Shown here: one piece after another, positions 42,378-49,564 of the stretch
Position numbering within the stretch: position 1 is the first letter of the stretch
Layout: every line of letters starts with the position of its first letter
Assembly (NCBI GenBank): GCA_900316905.1
Contig: ONET01000002.1
Span: 1 to 64,000, forward strand
Direction: 5' to 3'
From: an uncultured Treponema sp.
GTDB lineage: Bacteria > Spirochaetota > Spirochaetia > Treponematales > Treponemataceae
DNA length: 64,000 nt
The notes under the pieces: model-generated
Databases searched by the model: none
What the model was told of the DNA's origin: nothing
What the model saw: the letters and a program-made list of their open reading frames with translations, nothing else
Program-made: the position numbers and the translations under genes

Positions 42378-42406
42378 AGTATATTAAATTTTGTGAATCT
42401 TTTCAA
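42378..42406 (-). promoter_or_regulatory. Promoter of the LolD-like ATPase gene
   Basis: Minus-strand TTGAAA (42401-42406) and TATACT (42378-42383) are spaced by 17 bp, with eight bases between the -10 and the ATG at 42369. It lies inside the 3' end of the upstream GNAT gene. Confidence 0.75.
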
Positions 42407-43628
42407 GGGCGTCGCGCTTGTCCAAGGCCAGCGGCTTTTTAAAGACAAAAGTAGTGTAGTCGCGGCCCGGCTCGGAAAAGGGCGCGTAAACTTCCTGCGA
42501 CACAAGAAGGTAGCCGTGTTTTACGTACCACTTCCAGTTGCAGTCGCTGTCGGTCCACAAATACAGGTTTTTATAGCCCTTGGCCGCCAAGCGGGGAAGA
42601 AGCTTTTCCAAAAGGGCCGCGCCCATTCCGCGCTTCCGGCTGACGTATAGCGAAAGCTTTATGTCGTCGCTTTTCATGAAGGAAAGCGCCTTTTTGTCCA
42701 TGTATTCAAGGTAAGTCTTTACCATCTCAAGCGAGGCTTTTTGCGAGTCCGAGCAGTCTCGGGAATTTTCCTCAAGCCATGCGCGGGCCGTGTTTGTGTC
42801 GTCCTTTAGCGTAAAGAAGGCGGCGGAAAGCAATTCGTTGTCGGGGGAACGCCTTTTGTCGGCCAGTTGGAACGAAAGCCTGGGCTGGTAAATGTTGTTG
42901 CGGACAATGAACTCAACGTCAAGCCTTACAAAGTCCTTGTCGTCGGAAGGCGGCGCCCAAAGGGGAAGAACAACGTCCACAACTTGCGGAAGGTTTTTCA
43001 TGTCAAAGCGCGAAAGCGTGACCCATTCGTCTGAAAGCTCCAGCTCGTAGGTAAATTCCTCGCGCTCCTCTTCTGGCGCCAGCTTGTTGCGGCGGCCGCC
43101 CGTTTGACAAACCCGCTTCATTCCAAGATTTTCCATCGTAGTCCACGAGGCGATGTTTTCACTGTCGCAATGGGCAATAAAGCGAGTCACGCCAAAAGTT
43201 TTGTTTGTCCACTGGATTAGGGCGGCCGCCGCTTCCTGCGCCAACCCGCTTCCTTGCGCCGATTTTTTTAGGCACCAGCCAAGCTCGGCGGAAATGCTTG
43301 AGGCGTCGCCGGAATTGCTGGAGCCACTAAGAGCGTTAGAGGCCGCGTCCAGCAAGGTGACGCTAATGCCGCCGATGTGCTCGCCGCCGCGCAAGATGGC
43401 GCACTGAAAGTCTCGGGGGCTTGCGCTTTTCCATTCCGCCTCCGAGTTGGCCAAAAATTGTTTTGTGTCCTCAATCGAGTCGTTTGGCAAGAACATCATG
43501 TAGCGCATGTTCTGCCGGTCGGAGGCGTATTCGTGGGTGGACTCCAAATATTTCATCGATTGGGGAACGAGGCGAAGGCGTTCTGTTGCAAGGCAAAAGT
43601 CGGAAAAGTCGCGCGAGTTTGAGGCCAT
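42384..43628 (-). CDS. Protein with two fused GNAT acetyltransferase domains
   Basis: A 414-residue protein. Residues ~10-195 form a RimJ/RimL-like GNAT domain (CLATERLRLVPQSMKYLE; LGWCLKKSAQGSGLAQEAAAALIQW is the acetyl-CoA loop; ASWTTMENLGMKRV). Residues ~215-405 carry a second GNAT-like domain with RKRGMGAALLEKLLPRLAAKGYKNLYLW and YVKHGYLLVSQEVY. GGGAG precedes the ATG. Its start lies one base past the stop of the next GNAT gene upstream (TAA-A-ATG), so the two are translationally coupled. Substrates are unknown. Confidence 0.85.
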   Translation of the reverse strand: MASNSRDFSDFCLATERLRLVPQSMKYLESTHEYASDRQNMRYMMFLPNDSIEDTKQFLANSEAEWKSASPRDFQCAILRGGEHIGGISVTLLDAASNALSGSSNSGDASSISAELGWCLKKSAQGSGLAQEAAAALIQWTNKTFGVTRFIAHCDSENIASWTTMENLGMKRVCQTGGRRNKLAPEEEREEFTYELELSDEWVTLSRFDMKNLPQVVDVVLPLWAPPSDDKDFVRLDVEFIVRNNIYQPRLSFQLADKRRSPDNELLSAAFFTLKDDTNTARAWLEENSRDCSDSQKASLEMVKTYLEYMDKKALSFMKSDDIKLSLYVSRKRGMGAALLEKLLPRLAAKGYKNLYLWTDSDCNWKWYVKHGYLLVSQEVYAPFSEPGRDYTTFVFKKPLALDKRDALEKIHKI

Positions 43629-43629
43629 T

Positions 43630-44106
43630 TTATTCTCCCTGGGGAACCGCCGAATTCAAGCTTTTGTTGCGGTAATTGAGGTTTGTTCGCAGCGTATAGC
43701 CTTGCCTTTCCCAAAAGGCGTTGGCGGCCTCGTTGTCCTTAAAAACAAGGCCGAAAATTTTATTTATGCCCTCCGCGCGCAAGGCTTCTTCGGCCTTGGC
43801 GACAAGCTGGGCGGCTATTCCCCCGCGGCGAAAGTCCGGGTGAACGCACATATGGTGGATTATCGCGCGCCTTCCGTCGTGGCCTGTAAGAATAACCCCG
43901 ATTATTTGAGCCGCGTCTCCCGAGCCGTCCTTCAATGTCGCCACAAAGCAAGTGTTGGGATTGCGCTTCATGTAGCGCTCGATTCCCTCGCGGCTGTCGT
44001 CAACGGGGTTCATCGCGCGGCGGCTTTGCTCCTCGCTGTTCCACAATTCCAATATTCCGTCATAATCCGCGATTGTCGCAAGGCGGATTTCTATTTTTTT
44101 GTCCAT
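43630..44106 (-). CDS. GNAT-family N-acetyltransferase
   Basis: A 158-residue single-domain acetyltransferase: IEIRLATIADYDGILELWN at the start, HHMCVHPDFRRGGIAAQLVAKAEEAL for acetyl-CoA binding, and NEAANAFWERQGYTLRTNL near the end. I start at 44106 because a TACAAT ends six bases before this ATG and the upstream frame lacks a family match; a leaderless message is likely. GCGCG AAA CGCGC (44119-44132) in the promoter spacer could be an operator. The gene is first in an operon with the double-GNAT protein. Confidence 0.88.
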   Translation of the reverse strand: MDKKIEIRLATIADYDGILELWNSEEQSRRAMNPVDDSREGIERYMKRNPNTCFVATLKDGSGDAAQIIGVILTGHDGRRAIIHHMCVHPDFRRGGIAAQLVAKAEEALRAEGINKIFGLVFKDNEAANAFWERQGYTLRTNLNYRNKSLNSAVPQGE

Positions 44107-44228
44107 GGGGGAATTGTAGCGCGTTTCGCGCGATTTTGCCAGTGGAAATTTTATGCAGCGTCCAGCGGACGCGGTGAGACCGCTCGAACAAACAATCGCA
44201 GTCCTGCGTTCGTAAACACGAGCGGCTC

Positions 44229-44257
44229 TTGCGCAAAATTCCAAAATCATTCATAAT
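44229..44257 (+). promoter_or_regulatory. Promoter of the HAD phosphatase gene
   Basis: TTGCGC (44229-44234) and CATAAT (44252-44257) are spaced by 17 bp, with five bases between the -10 and the ATG at 44263 and no usable Shine-Dalgarno, so this is another candidate leaderless start. Confidence 0.5.
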
Positions 44258-44262
44258 GGATT

Positions 44263-45027
44263 ATGGAAAACATCTCTTTAATACTTTCTGACTTGGACGG
44301 AACGCTGTTCCGAGACGACAAAACAATCTCCGACTACACAAAAGAAATTATCGCCGCCGCGCAAAAAAAAGGAATCCTTTTTGGCATTTCCACCTCGCGG
44401 GCAAGAACAAACGTCCTTAACTTTTTGGACGGAATCAAGCCCGACGTTTTGATAACCAACGGCGGCGGCTTGGCAACGCTCAAGGGCCAAAAAATTTATT
44501 CTTGCGAGTTTACGATAGAAGAAACGCAAGCGCTTCTCAACGCCGCCTTGGAAATTATGGGCGACAGCGGTTCCATCACGATAGACAACGAAAGCGGCCT
44601 TTACTCAAATTCAAAGGAAGGATTTTCCGACAAGTTTTGGACTTACAACGACTTCAAAAATTTTTCGCAATCTTGCATGAAGCTTTGCGTCCAAACTTTG
44701 GACAAAGAAAAAGTCGCCGCCATTGTGGAACGGTCTGGAATCCAAGGCTTGGACACCCACCCCTTCTCCGACATTCCTTGGTTCAAGCTTAGCAAAAGCG
44801 GAGCCACAAAAGAGCGCGCGATTCAAGAGCTGCGTTCCAGCCTGAACATTCCCCAAGAAAAAATCGCTGCCTTCGGCGACGACTTCAACGACATCGGCAT
44901 GCTCAAATTTTGCGGCAGAGGAATCGCGATGCAAAACGCCATCGCCGAAGTCAAACAAATCGCCGACGAAATCTGCGCCTCCAACCAAGAGGACGGTGTC
45001 GCCCGCTGGATCGAACGATTGTTGTAG
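44263..45027 (+). CDS. Cof-type HAD phosphatase
   Basis: A 254-residue HAD-superfamily hydrolase of the Cof/IIB group. Motif I is LILSDLDGTLFRDD (two Asp), motif II ISTSRAR, motif III the Lys in KSGATKERAI, and motif IV AFGDDFNDIGML. A cap domain lies between motifs II and III. These enzymes dephosphorylate sugar phosphates, nucleotides or cofactors such as PLP and FMN; the substrate is not evident. It is divergent from the GNAT pair and followed by a tandem repeat. Confidence 0.92.
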   Translation: MENISLILSDLDGTLFRDDKTISDYTKEIIAAAQKKGILFGISTSRARTNVLNFLDGIKPDVLITNGGGLATLKGQKIYSCEFTIEETQALLNAALEIMGDSGSITIDNESGLYSNSKEGFSDKFWTYNDFKNFSQSCMKLCVQTLDKEKVAAIVERSGIQGLDTHPFSDIPWFKLSKSGATKERAIQELRSSLNIPQEKIAAFGDDFNDIGMLKFCGRGIAMQNAIAEVKQIADEICASNQEDGVARWIERLL

Positions 45028-45033
45028 CCCCCA

Positions 45034-45079
45034 CTTGACGCCCTTGCTCCGAAGGACTTGATGCCCTTGCTCCGAAGGA
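45034..45079. repeat. Two exactly adjacent 23-bp direct repeats
   Basis: CTTGACGCCCTTGCTCCGAA (plus GGA) at 45034-45056 is repeated at 45057-45079 with one change (C to T). GCTCC GAA GGAGC in the second copy forms a small hairpin, and part of the unit recurs near 45112-45128. It lies between the HAD gene and the arsR promoter. Confidence 0.75.
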
Positions 45080-45122
45080 GCAAACGTCAATAATTTCCAC
45101 TTACGCAACAAGTCCAAAGGAC

Positions 45123-45151
45123 TTGACAAAATCCAATTTGCGCCGTAAACT
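45123..45151 (+). promoter_or_regulatory. Promoter of the arsR-zntA genes
   Basis: TTGACA (45123-45128) and TAAACT (45146-45151) are spaced by 17 bp. The start site near 45158 lies inside the left arm of the ArsR operator. Confidence 0.8.
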
Positions 45152-45152
45152 A

Positions 45153-45182
45153 TAAACATATGAACACTTGTTCATATGTTTA
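45153..45182. promoter_or_regulatory. ArsR/SmtB-type operator
   Basis: A perfect inverted repeat with 13-base arms (TAAACATATGAAC and GTTCATATGTTTA) and a 4-base centre (ACTT). The inner TGAAC/GTTCA half-sites match the known sites of zinc sensors such as SmtB, ZiaR and CzrA. It begins one base after the -10 box and covers the transcription start. Confidence 0.9.
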
Positions 45183-45210
45183 ACCATAATTAACTAAAAC
45201 GGAGGCGGAT

Positions 45211-45513
45211 ATGGCAAAAAAAGGCGCGACGCCGGACGAAAACACCCTGATCGACTTGGCGGAACTTTTCAAGATTTTTGGCGACTCGACCAGAATCAAA
45301 ATCCTTTTTCTTCTCTCGCAGGGGGAACGGTCGGTAAACCAAATCGCGACGGACCTCAACATGACCCAGTCGGCCATAAGCCACCAGCTGCGGATTCTAA
45401 AAACCAGCCGCCTTATCAAGGCCGAACGCGCCGGAAAGCTTTCAATCTATTCGCTTGCCGACACGCACGTCGCGTCAATTTTGAGCCAGGGCTTAGAGCA
45501 TGTAAATGAATAA
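45211..45513 (+). CDS. ArsR/SmtB-family zinc-responsive repressor
   Basis: A 100-residue winged-helix repressor. NQIATDLNMTQSAISHQLRILKTSRLI is the recognition region. The C-terminal helix SLADTHVASILSQGLEHVNE carries D-x-H and, 13 and 16 residues after the Asp, H-x-x-E, the exact alpha-5 metal-site spacing of SmtB/CzrA zinc sensors. The arsenic/cadmium-type CxC motif of helix 3 is absent. It should dissociate from its operator when zinc is in excess. GGAGG precedes the ATG. The zinc-transporting ATPase follows after 112 bases. Confidence 0.93.
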   Translation: MAKKGATPDENTLIDLAELFKIFGDSTRIKILFLLSQGERSVNQIATDLNMTQSAISHQLRILKTSRLIKAERAGKLSIYSLADTHVASILSQGLEHVNE

Positions 45514-45625
45514 TAGCGGCAATGTAATTGCTCGCAAAACTAAAATAGAAAGATAGCCGCATGAGCGGCAACATCCGCGCTCGTAACCAAACTCGCGCGG
45601 ACAGCCGAATGTATGGAGGAATAAT

Positions 45626-47695
45626 ATGAGTTGTCACTGCCACGATCACGAACACGAACATAATCACGAACATGAGTATCACCACGAGGGCGGCCATTGC
45701 TGCTGCCACGAGCATGAGCATGAGCGCCATCACGACCACGGCTGTTGCCACGACCACGGCGAAGAAGAAGGCGGCCTAAAGAAAATCATAATCGCCGCCG
45801 CCCTTTTTGCCGCCGCGCTCCTTTTGGAACACTTGCCCTTCTTCAAGAGCTTGGCGGAAGCCGGCGCCGGGCGGCCCATTTTTGGACAGTCCTTCGATTG
45901 CAGCCAAGCCATCAACGCGCTCAAGCTCCTTCTCTTTGCCGCCGCCTACTTGCTTTGCGCAAAGGAAGTCCTTATAAACGCCGTCAAAAATATTTTTCGC
46001 GGAGAAATTTTTGACGAGCAATTTTTGATGGCCGCCGCCTCAATCGCCGCCATCGCGATTGGCGAATATCCTGAAGCGGTCGGCGTGATGCTCTTTTACC
46101 AAGTCGGCGAATGGTTTGAAGACTACGCGGTTGACAAGTCGCGAGACTCGATTCAAAGCCTTGTGGGCTTGCGTCCTGACAAAGCCTTTGTGTTGCGCGG
46201 CGGCCAAGTCCTGCAAGTCGCGCCCGAAGAAGTCCAAGTAGGGGAGACGATACAAGTAAAGCCAGGCGAGCGCGTTCCCCTTGACGGCGTTGTTGTGGAA
46301 GGAAATTCTTTTGTGGACACAAGCGCTCTTACCGGCGAAAGCGTTCCGCGCGAAATTTTTGAAGGCGCTCAAGTGATGGCGGGCTTTGTGAACCAAAACG
46401 GCTTGGTTGCGATAAAAGTGACAAAGGCCGCCGCGGATTCTAGCGTGTCGCGCATATTGGAGTTGGTTGAGAACGCGGCCGAAAAAAAAGCCAAGGCGCA
46501 AAAGTTCATCAGCCGTTTCGCTAAAGTCTACACGCCGCTGGTGTGCATTGCGGCGGCCTTGGTTGCGGTCGTTCCGCCGATTTTCGCCGGCGCCCAATGG
46601 TCAACGTGGATCTACCGCGCCATAATGTTTTTGGTCGTGTCATGTCCCTGCGCGCTTGTGATATCGGTTCCGCTTTCTTTCTACGGCGGAATCGGGCTCG
46701 CTTCCAGCAAAGGCATTTTGATAAAGGGAAGCAACTACATTGAGCTTTTGAGCAGGGCAAAAATCGCGGCCTTTGACAAAACAGGAACGCTCACCCAAGG
46801 TGTTTTTGTGGTCAACGAAATTCACCCCAGCCCAGAGGCCAAAATCAGCCAAGAGGAATTGGTCGCCATCGCCGCCCACGCCGAAAAGTATTCCGAGCAC
46901 CCGATTTCAAAGTCGCTTAAAATCGCGCACCACTGCTCCAAGTGCGAAAGCCTAGAGCTCAACAACGTCCATGAAATTAGGGGCCAAGGAATCTCGGTGG
47001 AGCTTGAAGGGCAAAAAGTTTTGGCCGGAAATTTAAAGTTGATGGAAGCCTTTAAAGTCCAAAAAATAATTCCCTGCCCAAAAGACGACGCGGGCACCGT
47101 TGTCCATGTGGCCGTAGACGGAATCTACCAAGGCCACATCGTCATCTCGGACAAAATAAAGGAAGCCAGCCGCGCCGCGCTCGCCTCGCTCAAAAAGGCA
47201 GGCATTCAAAAAACGGTAATGCTGACCGGCGACTCCCAGCTTGCCGCGGACGCCAGCGCAAAGGCGCTCGGCATTGACCAAACGGCCGCGGAGCTTTTGC
47301 CGGAAGACAAAGTGGCCCGCGTCGAGGAATTGCTAAAAGAAGGAGTTACGATTTTTGCAGGCGACGGAATAAACGACGCTCCGGTATTGGCGCGCGCCGA
47401 CGTGGGAATAGCGATGGGAGCGCTTGGAAGCGACGCGGCCATCGAAGCCTCCGACGTTGTCATAATGAACGACGACTTGGAAAAAATTTGCGAGGCCGTG
47501 AAGATTTCCAAAAAGACAATGGGCGTGGTATGGCAAAACATCGCCGCCTCGCTTTTGGTGAAGTTTGGAATAATGGCGCTGGCTGTTCCAGGAATAGCGA
47601 ACTTGTGGCTTGCGGTTTTTGGAGACGTGGGAGTTTTGTTCTTGGCGGTTCTAAACGGGCTGCGCCTTTGCCTTGTGAAAAAGCAAAAAGACTAG
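45626..47695 (+). CDS. zntA: Zinc/cadmium-exporting P1B-type ATPase with His-rich N-terminus
   Basis: A 689-residue inner-membrane pump. The first ~45 residues hold 18 His and 7 Cys in HxH and CC clusters and replace the usual ferredoxin-like metal-binding domain. Eight membrane helices are expected. The TGES actuator loop is in SALTGESVPRE, the CPC metal motif in VVSCPCALVIS (~340-342), the phosphorylated Asp in FDKTGTLTQ (~384), and the ATP-binding hinge in GDGINDAPVLARADVGIAMG. The regulator upstream has a zinc-type sensor site, so zinc is the likely main substrate. GGAGG precedes the ATG. Confidence 0.95.
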   Translation: MSCHCHDHEHEHNHEHEYHHEGGHCCCHEHEHERHHDHGCCHDHGEEEGGLKKIIIAAALFAAALLLEHLPFFKSLAEAGAGRPIFGQSFDCSQAINALKLLLFAAAYLLCAKEVLINAVKNIFRGEIFDEQFLMAAASIAAIAIGEYPEAVGVMLFYQVGEWFEDYAVDKSRDSIQSLVGLRPDKAFVLRGGQVLQVAPEEVQVGETIQVKPGERVPLDGVVVEGNSFVDTSALTGESVPREIFEGAQVMAGFVNQNGLVAIKVTKAAADSSVSRILELVENAAEKKAKAQKFISRFAKVYTPLVCIAAALVAVVPPIFAGAQWSTWIYRAIMFLVVSCPCALVISVPLSFYGGIGLASSKGILIKGSNYIELLSRAKIAAFDKTGTLTQGVFVVNEIHPSPEAKISQEELVAIAAHAEKYSEHPISKSLKIAHHCSKCESLELNNVHEIRGQGISVELEGQKVLAGNLKLMEAFKVQKIIPCPKDDAGTVVHVAVDGIYQGHIVISDKIKEASRAALASLKKAGIQKTVMLTGDSQLAADASAKALGIDQTAAELLPEDKVARVEELLKEGVTIFAGDGINDAPVLARADVGIAMGALGSDAAIEASDVVIMNDDLEKICEAVKISKKTMGVVWQNIAASLLVKFGIMALAVPGIANLWLAVFGDVGVLFLAVLNGLRLCLVKKQKD

Positions 47696-48945
47696 ACGTG
47701 GTTTTCCTTAAGGTATTCTTCTATCTTGGGGCGAAGCTTGATGAAGCAATCGACAAGCACGGGATCAAAATGAGTTCCGGAAGAAGTCTGGATGATTTTA
47801 AATGCTTCCTCGCAGCTTAGGGAGTCCTTGTAGCAGCGTATTGAAACCAGCGCGTCAAAGACGTCGGCGATTGCCATGATGCGCGCGCAAACCGGAATGT
47901 CAAAGTTTGCCAATTGCTGGGGATAGCCGGAGCCGTTCCATTTTTCGTGGTGGCAGAGGGCTATGTCTGAGGCCATCTTTATGTATTCGGGCGCGCTGTT
48001 GTCGTCAAGCACTTCGTGAACAATGCGCGCTCCTTCAACCGTGTGGCGCTGAATTTGCAGGAATTCGTCAAGCGTAAGCTTTCCGGGTTTTTTAAGAATC
48101 GCGTCCGGAACGACAATTTTTCCGATGTCGTGCATAGGCGCCGCCTTTACCAAAAGCGCGATGTACTTGTCGGTCAACACTTCTTTGTATTCAAGCGTCT
48201 TGCGCGCCTCTTCCGCCAAAAGCTTTACGTAAAAACTTGTGCGCTTGATATGCTCGCCGGTGTCCACGTCACGGTTTTCCACAAGGTTGGCCATTCCGAT
48301 GATTGTGTTGTTCTGCATCGAAATGACCCTTTCGTTTTGCGACTGGATTTTTTTTGCCTGCTCGTTGATTTCTGAGATGCGCGTGTTTTCAACGAACAAG
48401 ACAAAAAGCGTGAAGAGCGTGATGAGCGCCAAAATTACAATCGCGAACAAGGACACGTTGATGGAACGGATGATTGAAACCGTTCTGGGATCAAGCTGGA
48501 AAACCGGAGTCATCGAAGGCGCTATGATTTCTATTCCGACAAAAAGCGCGCATGAAATTGTTCCGATAAAAAAAGACGGCTTGGGCTTGTCAAAGAAAAC
48601 GATGAAGGGAATCATTCCCATGAGCAAAATAAAGAAATGGAAGTCCGCTTGGGAGCCTACATAATATTCCGCCAAGATTTGATGGACGACGACTTCGACA
48701 AAGCTGATGACGTGCATGAAGAACATCGGCTTTAAAGAAAGGACCAAGCCGTCAATCACGACAAAAAGCAACACGCTTCCTATGTTAAAATAGAACATCG
48801 GGAGCACGCCCAAAGAATAGAAAACCCACATGAAAGAAAAGTGATAAATGAAGGCGAATGACGCGGCAAAGGCGGCTAAAATTTTTGACCGCATCGTCGT
48901 GTCAAGCAGAGGCCTCATTTTGTTGCGTAAGTTTTCCAAATTCAT
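47692..48945 (-). CDS. Membrane-anchored HD-GYP domain protein
   Basis: A 417-residue protein. About six membrane helices span residues ~20-190, a short coiled coil follows, and an HD-GYP phosphodiesterase domain occupies ~215-410. It contains HDIGKIVVPDAILKKPGKL, HHEKWNGSGYPQQL and RIMAIADVFDALVS. Intact HD and GYP motifs indicate c-di-GMP (or cGAMP-type) hydrolysis. I start at 48945 (MNLENLRNKM), since a TATAAT ends ten bases before it; the upstream frame would lie before the promoter. It is divergent from lepB and its 3' end overlaps zntA by four bases. Confidence 0.9.
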   Translation of the reverse strand: MNLENLRNKMRPLLDTTMRSKILAAFAASFAFIYHFSFMWVFYSLGVLPMFYFNIGSVLLFVVIDGLVLSLKPMFFMHVISFVEVVVHQILAEYYVGSQADFHFFILLMGMIPFIVFFDKPKPSFFIGTISCALFVGIEIIAPSMTPVFQLDPRTVSIIRSINVSLFAIVILALITLFTLFVLFVENTRISEINEQAKKIQSQNERVISMQNNTIIGMANLVENRDVDTGEHIKRTSFYVKLLAEEARKTLEYKEVLTDKYIALLVKAAPMHDIGKIVVPDAILKKPGKLTLDEFLQIQRHTVEGARIVHEVLDDNSAPEYIKMASDIALCHHEKWNGSGYPQQLANFDIPVCARIMAIADVFDALVSIRCYKDSLSCEEAFKIIQTSSGTHFDPVLVDCFIKLRPKIEEYLKENHV

Positions 48946-48955
48946 TAGAATAATA

Positions 48956-48984
48956 ATTATAACACAGTTTTTAAAAAAAGTGAA
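48956..48984 (-). promoter_or_regulatory. Promoter of the membrane HD-GYP gene
   Basis: Minus-strand TTCACT (48979-48984) and TATAAT (48956-48961) are spaced by 17 bp; ten bases separate the -10 from the ATG, giving a leader of only three or four bases. Confidence 0.6.
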
Positions 48985-48989
48985 ATAAA

Positions 48990-49529
48990 TTGCGCAAAAA
49001 AAACAATTCAAAAGTCAATCTTCCTCTCTGCATTTGTGTAGGCATTTTGATTGCCGTATTTGCGAAAATTTTTGTCTTGGACTTTTACAGGGTCAAAGGC
49101 TTTTCGATGGAACCTGCGATAATGGACGGGCAAACGATAGCGGCCTGCAAGTTTTTTTACGGCCTGCAAAATCCTTTTAGGCCTGAGCTGCTTTTTTGCT
49201 GGAACGAGCCAAAGGCCGGCGAAACGATTTTATACATGTATCAAGATTATTGGGTTGTCAAGCGTTGCGCGGCCGTTGCCGGAAGTCCGCTGGAATGCGC
49301 GGAGGAGGGCGGAAAATATTTTTTGCTTGCGGCCGGAAAAAAAATCCCGCTCACTTCGATTCAGTTCCATAAATTGCGGACCAACAAAATGGTTCCGCAA
49401 GGCTACGTCATGGCGATAGGGGACAACGCGGAACTTTCCCATGATTCGCGCGATTATGGTTTTGTTCCCGTAAAGAACGTCGTGGCCCGCGTCATTCCGC
49501 CGCGCCGCGCAATTGCCAAAAGTCGTTGA
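48990..49529 (+). CDS. lepB: Signal peptidase I
   Basis: A 179-residue membrane-anchored protease that removes signal peptides from exported proteins. One N-terminal helix (~13-31) precedes the catalytic Ser in VKGFSMEPAIMDGQTI, the catalytic Lys in YWVVKRCAAVAG, and box E in GDNAELSHDSRDYGFVP. The start is a TTG at 48990, because no ATG precedes the membrane helix in this frame. The size is typical of the short bacterial forms. The pbp promoter lies inside its 3' end. Confidence 0.92.
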   Translation: MRKKNNSKVNLPLCICVGILIAVFAKIFVLDFYRVKGFSMEPAIMDGQTIAACKFFYGLQNPFRPELLFCWNEPKAGETILYMYQDYWVVKRCAAVAGSPLECAEEGGKYFLLAAGKKIPLTSIQFHKLRTNKMVPQGYVMAIGDNAELSHDSRDYGFVPVKNVVARVIPPRRAIAKSR

Positions 49530-49539
49530 ATCGTGTATA
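49511..49539 (+). promoter_or_regulatory. Promoter of the penicillin-binding protein gene
   Basis: TTGCCA (49511-49516) and TATAAT (49534-49539) are spaced by 17 bp, overlapping the end of lepB. The start near 49546 leaves a ~19-base leader with a GGTGGG. Confidence 0.75.
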
Positions 49540-49564
49540 ATTTTCGCTTGGTGGGAATATTTTA

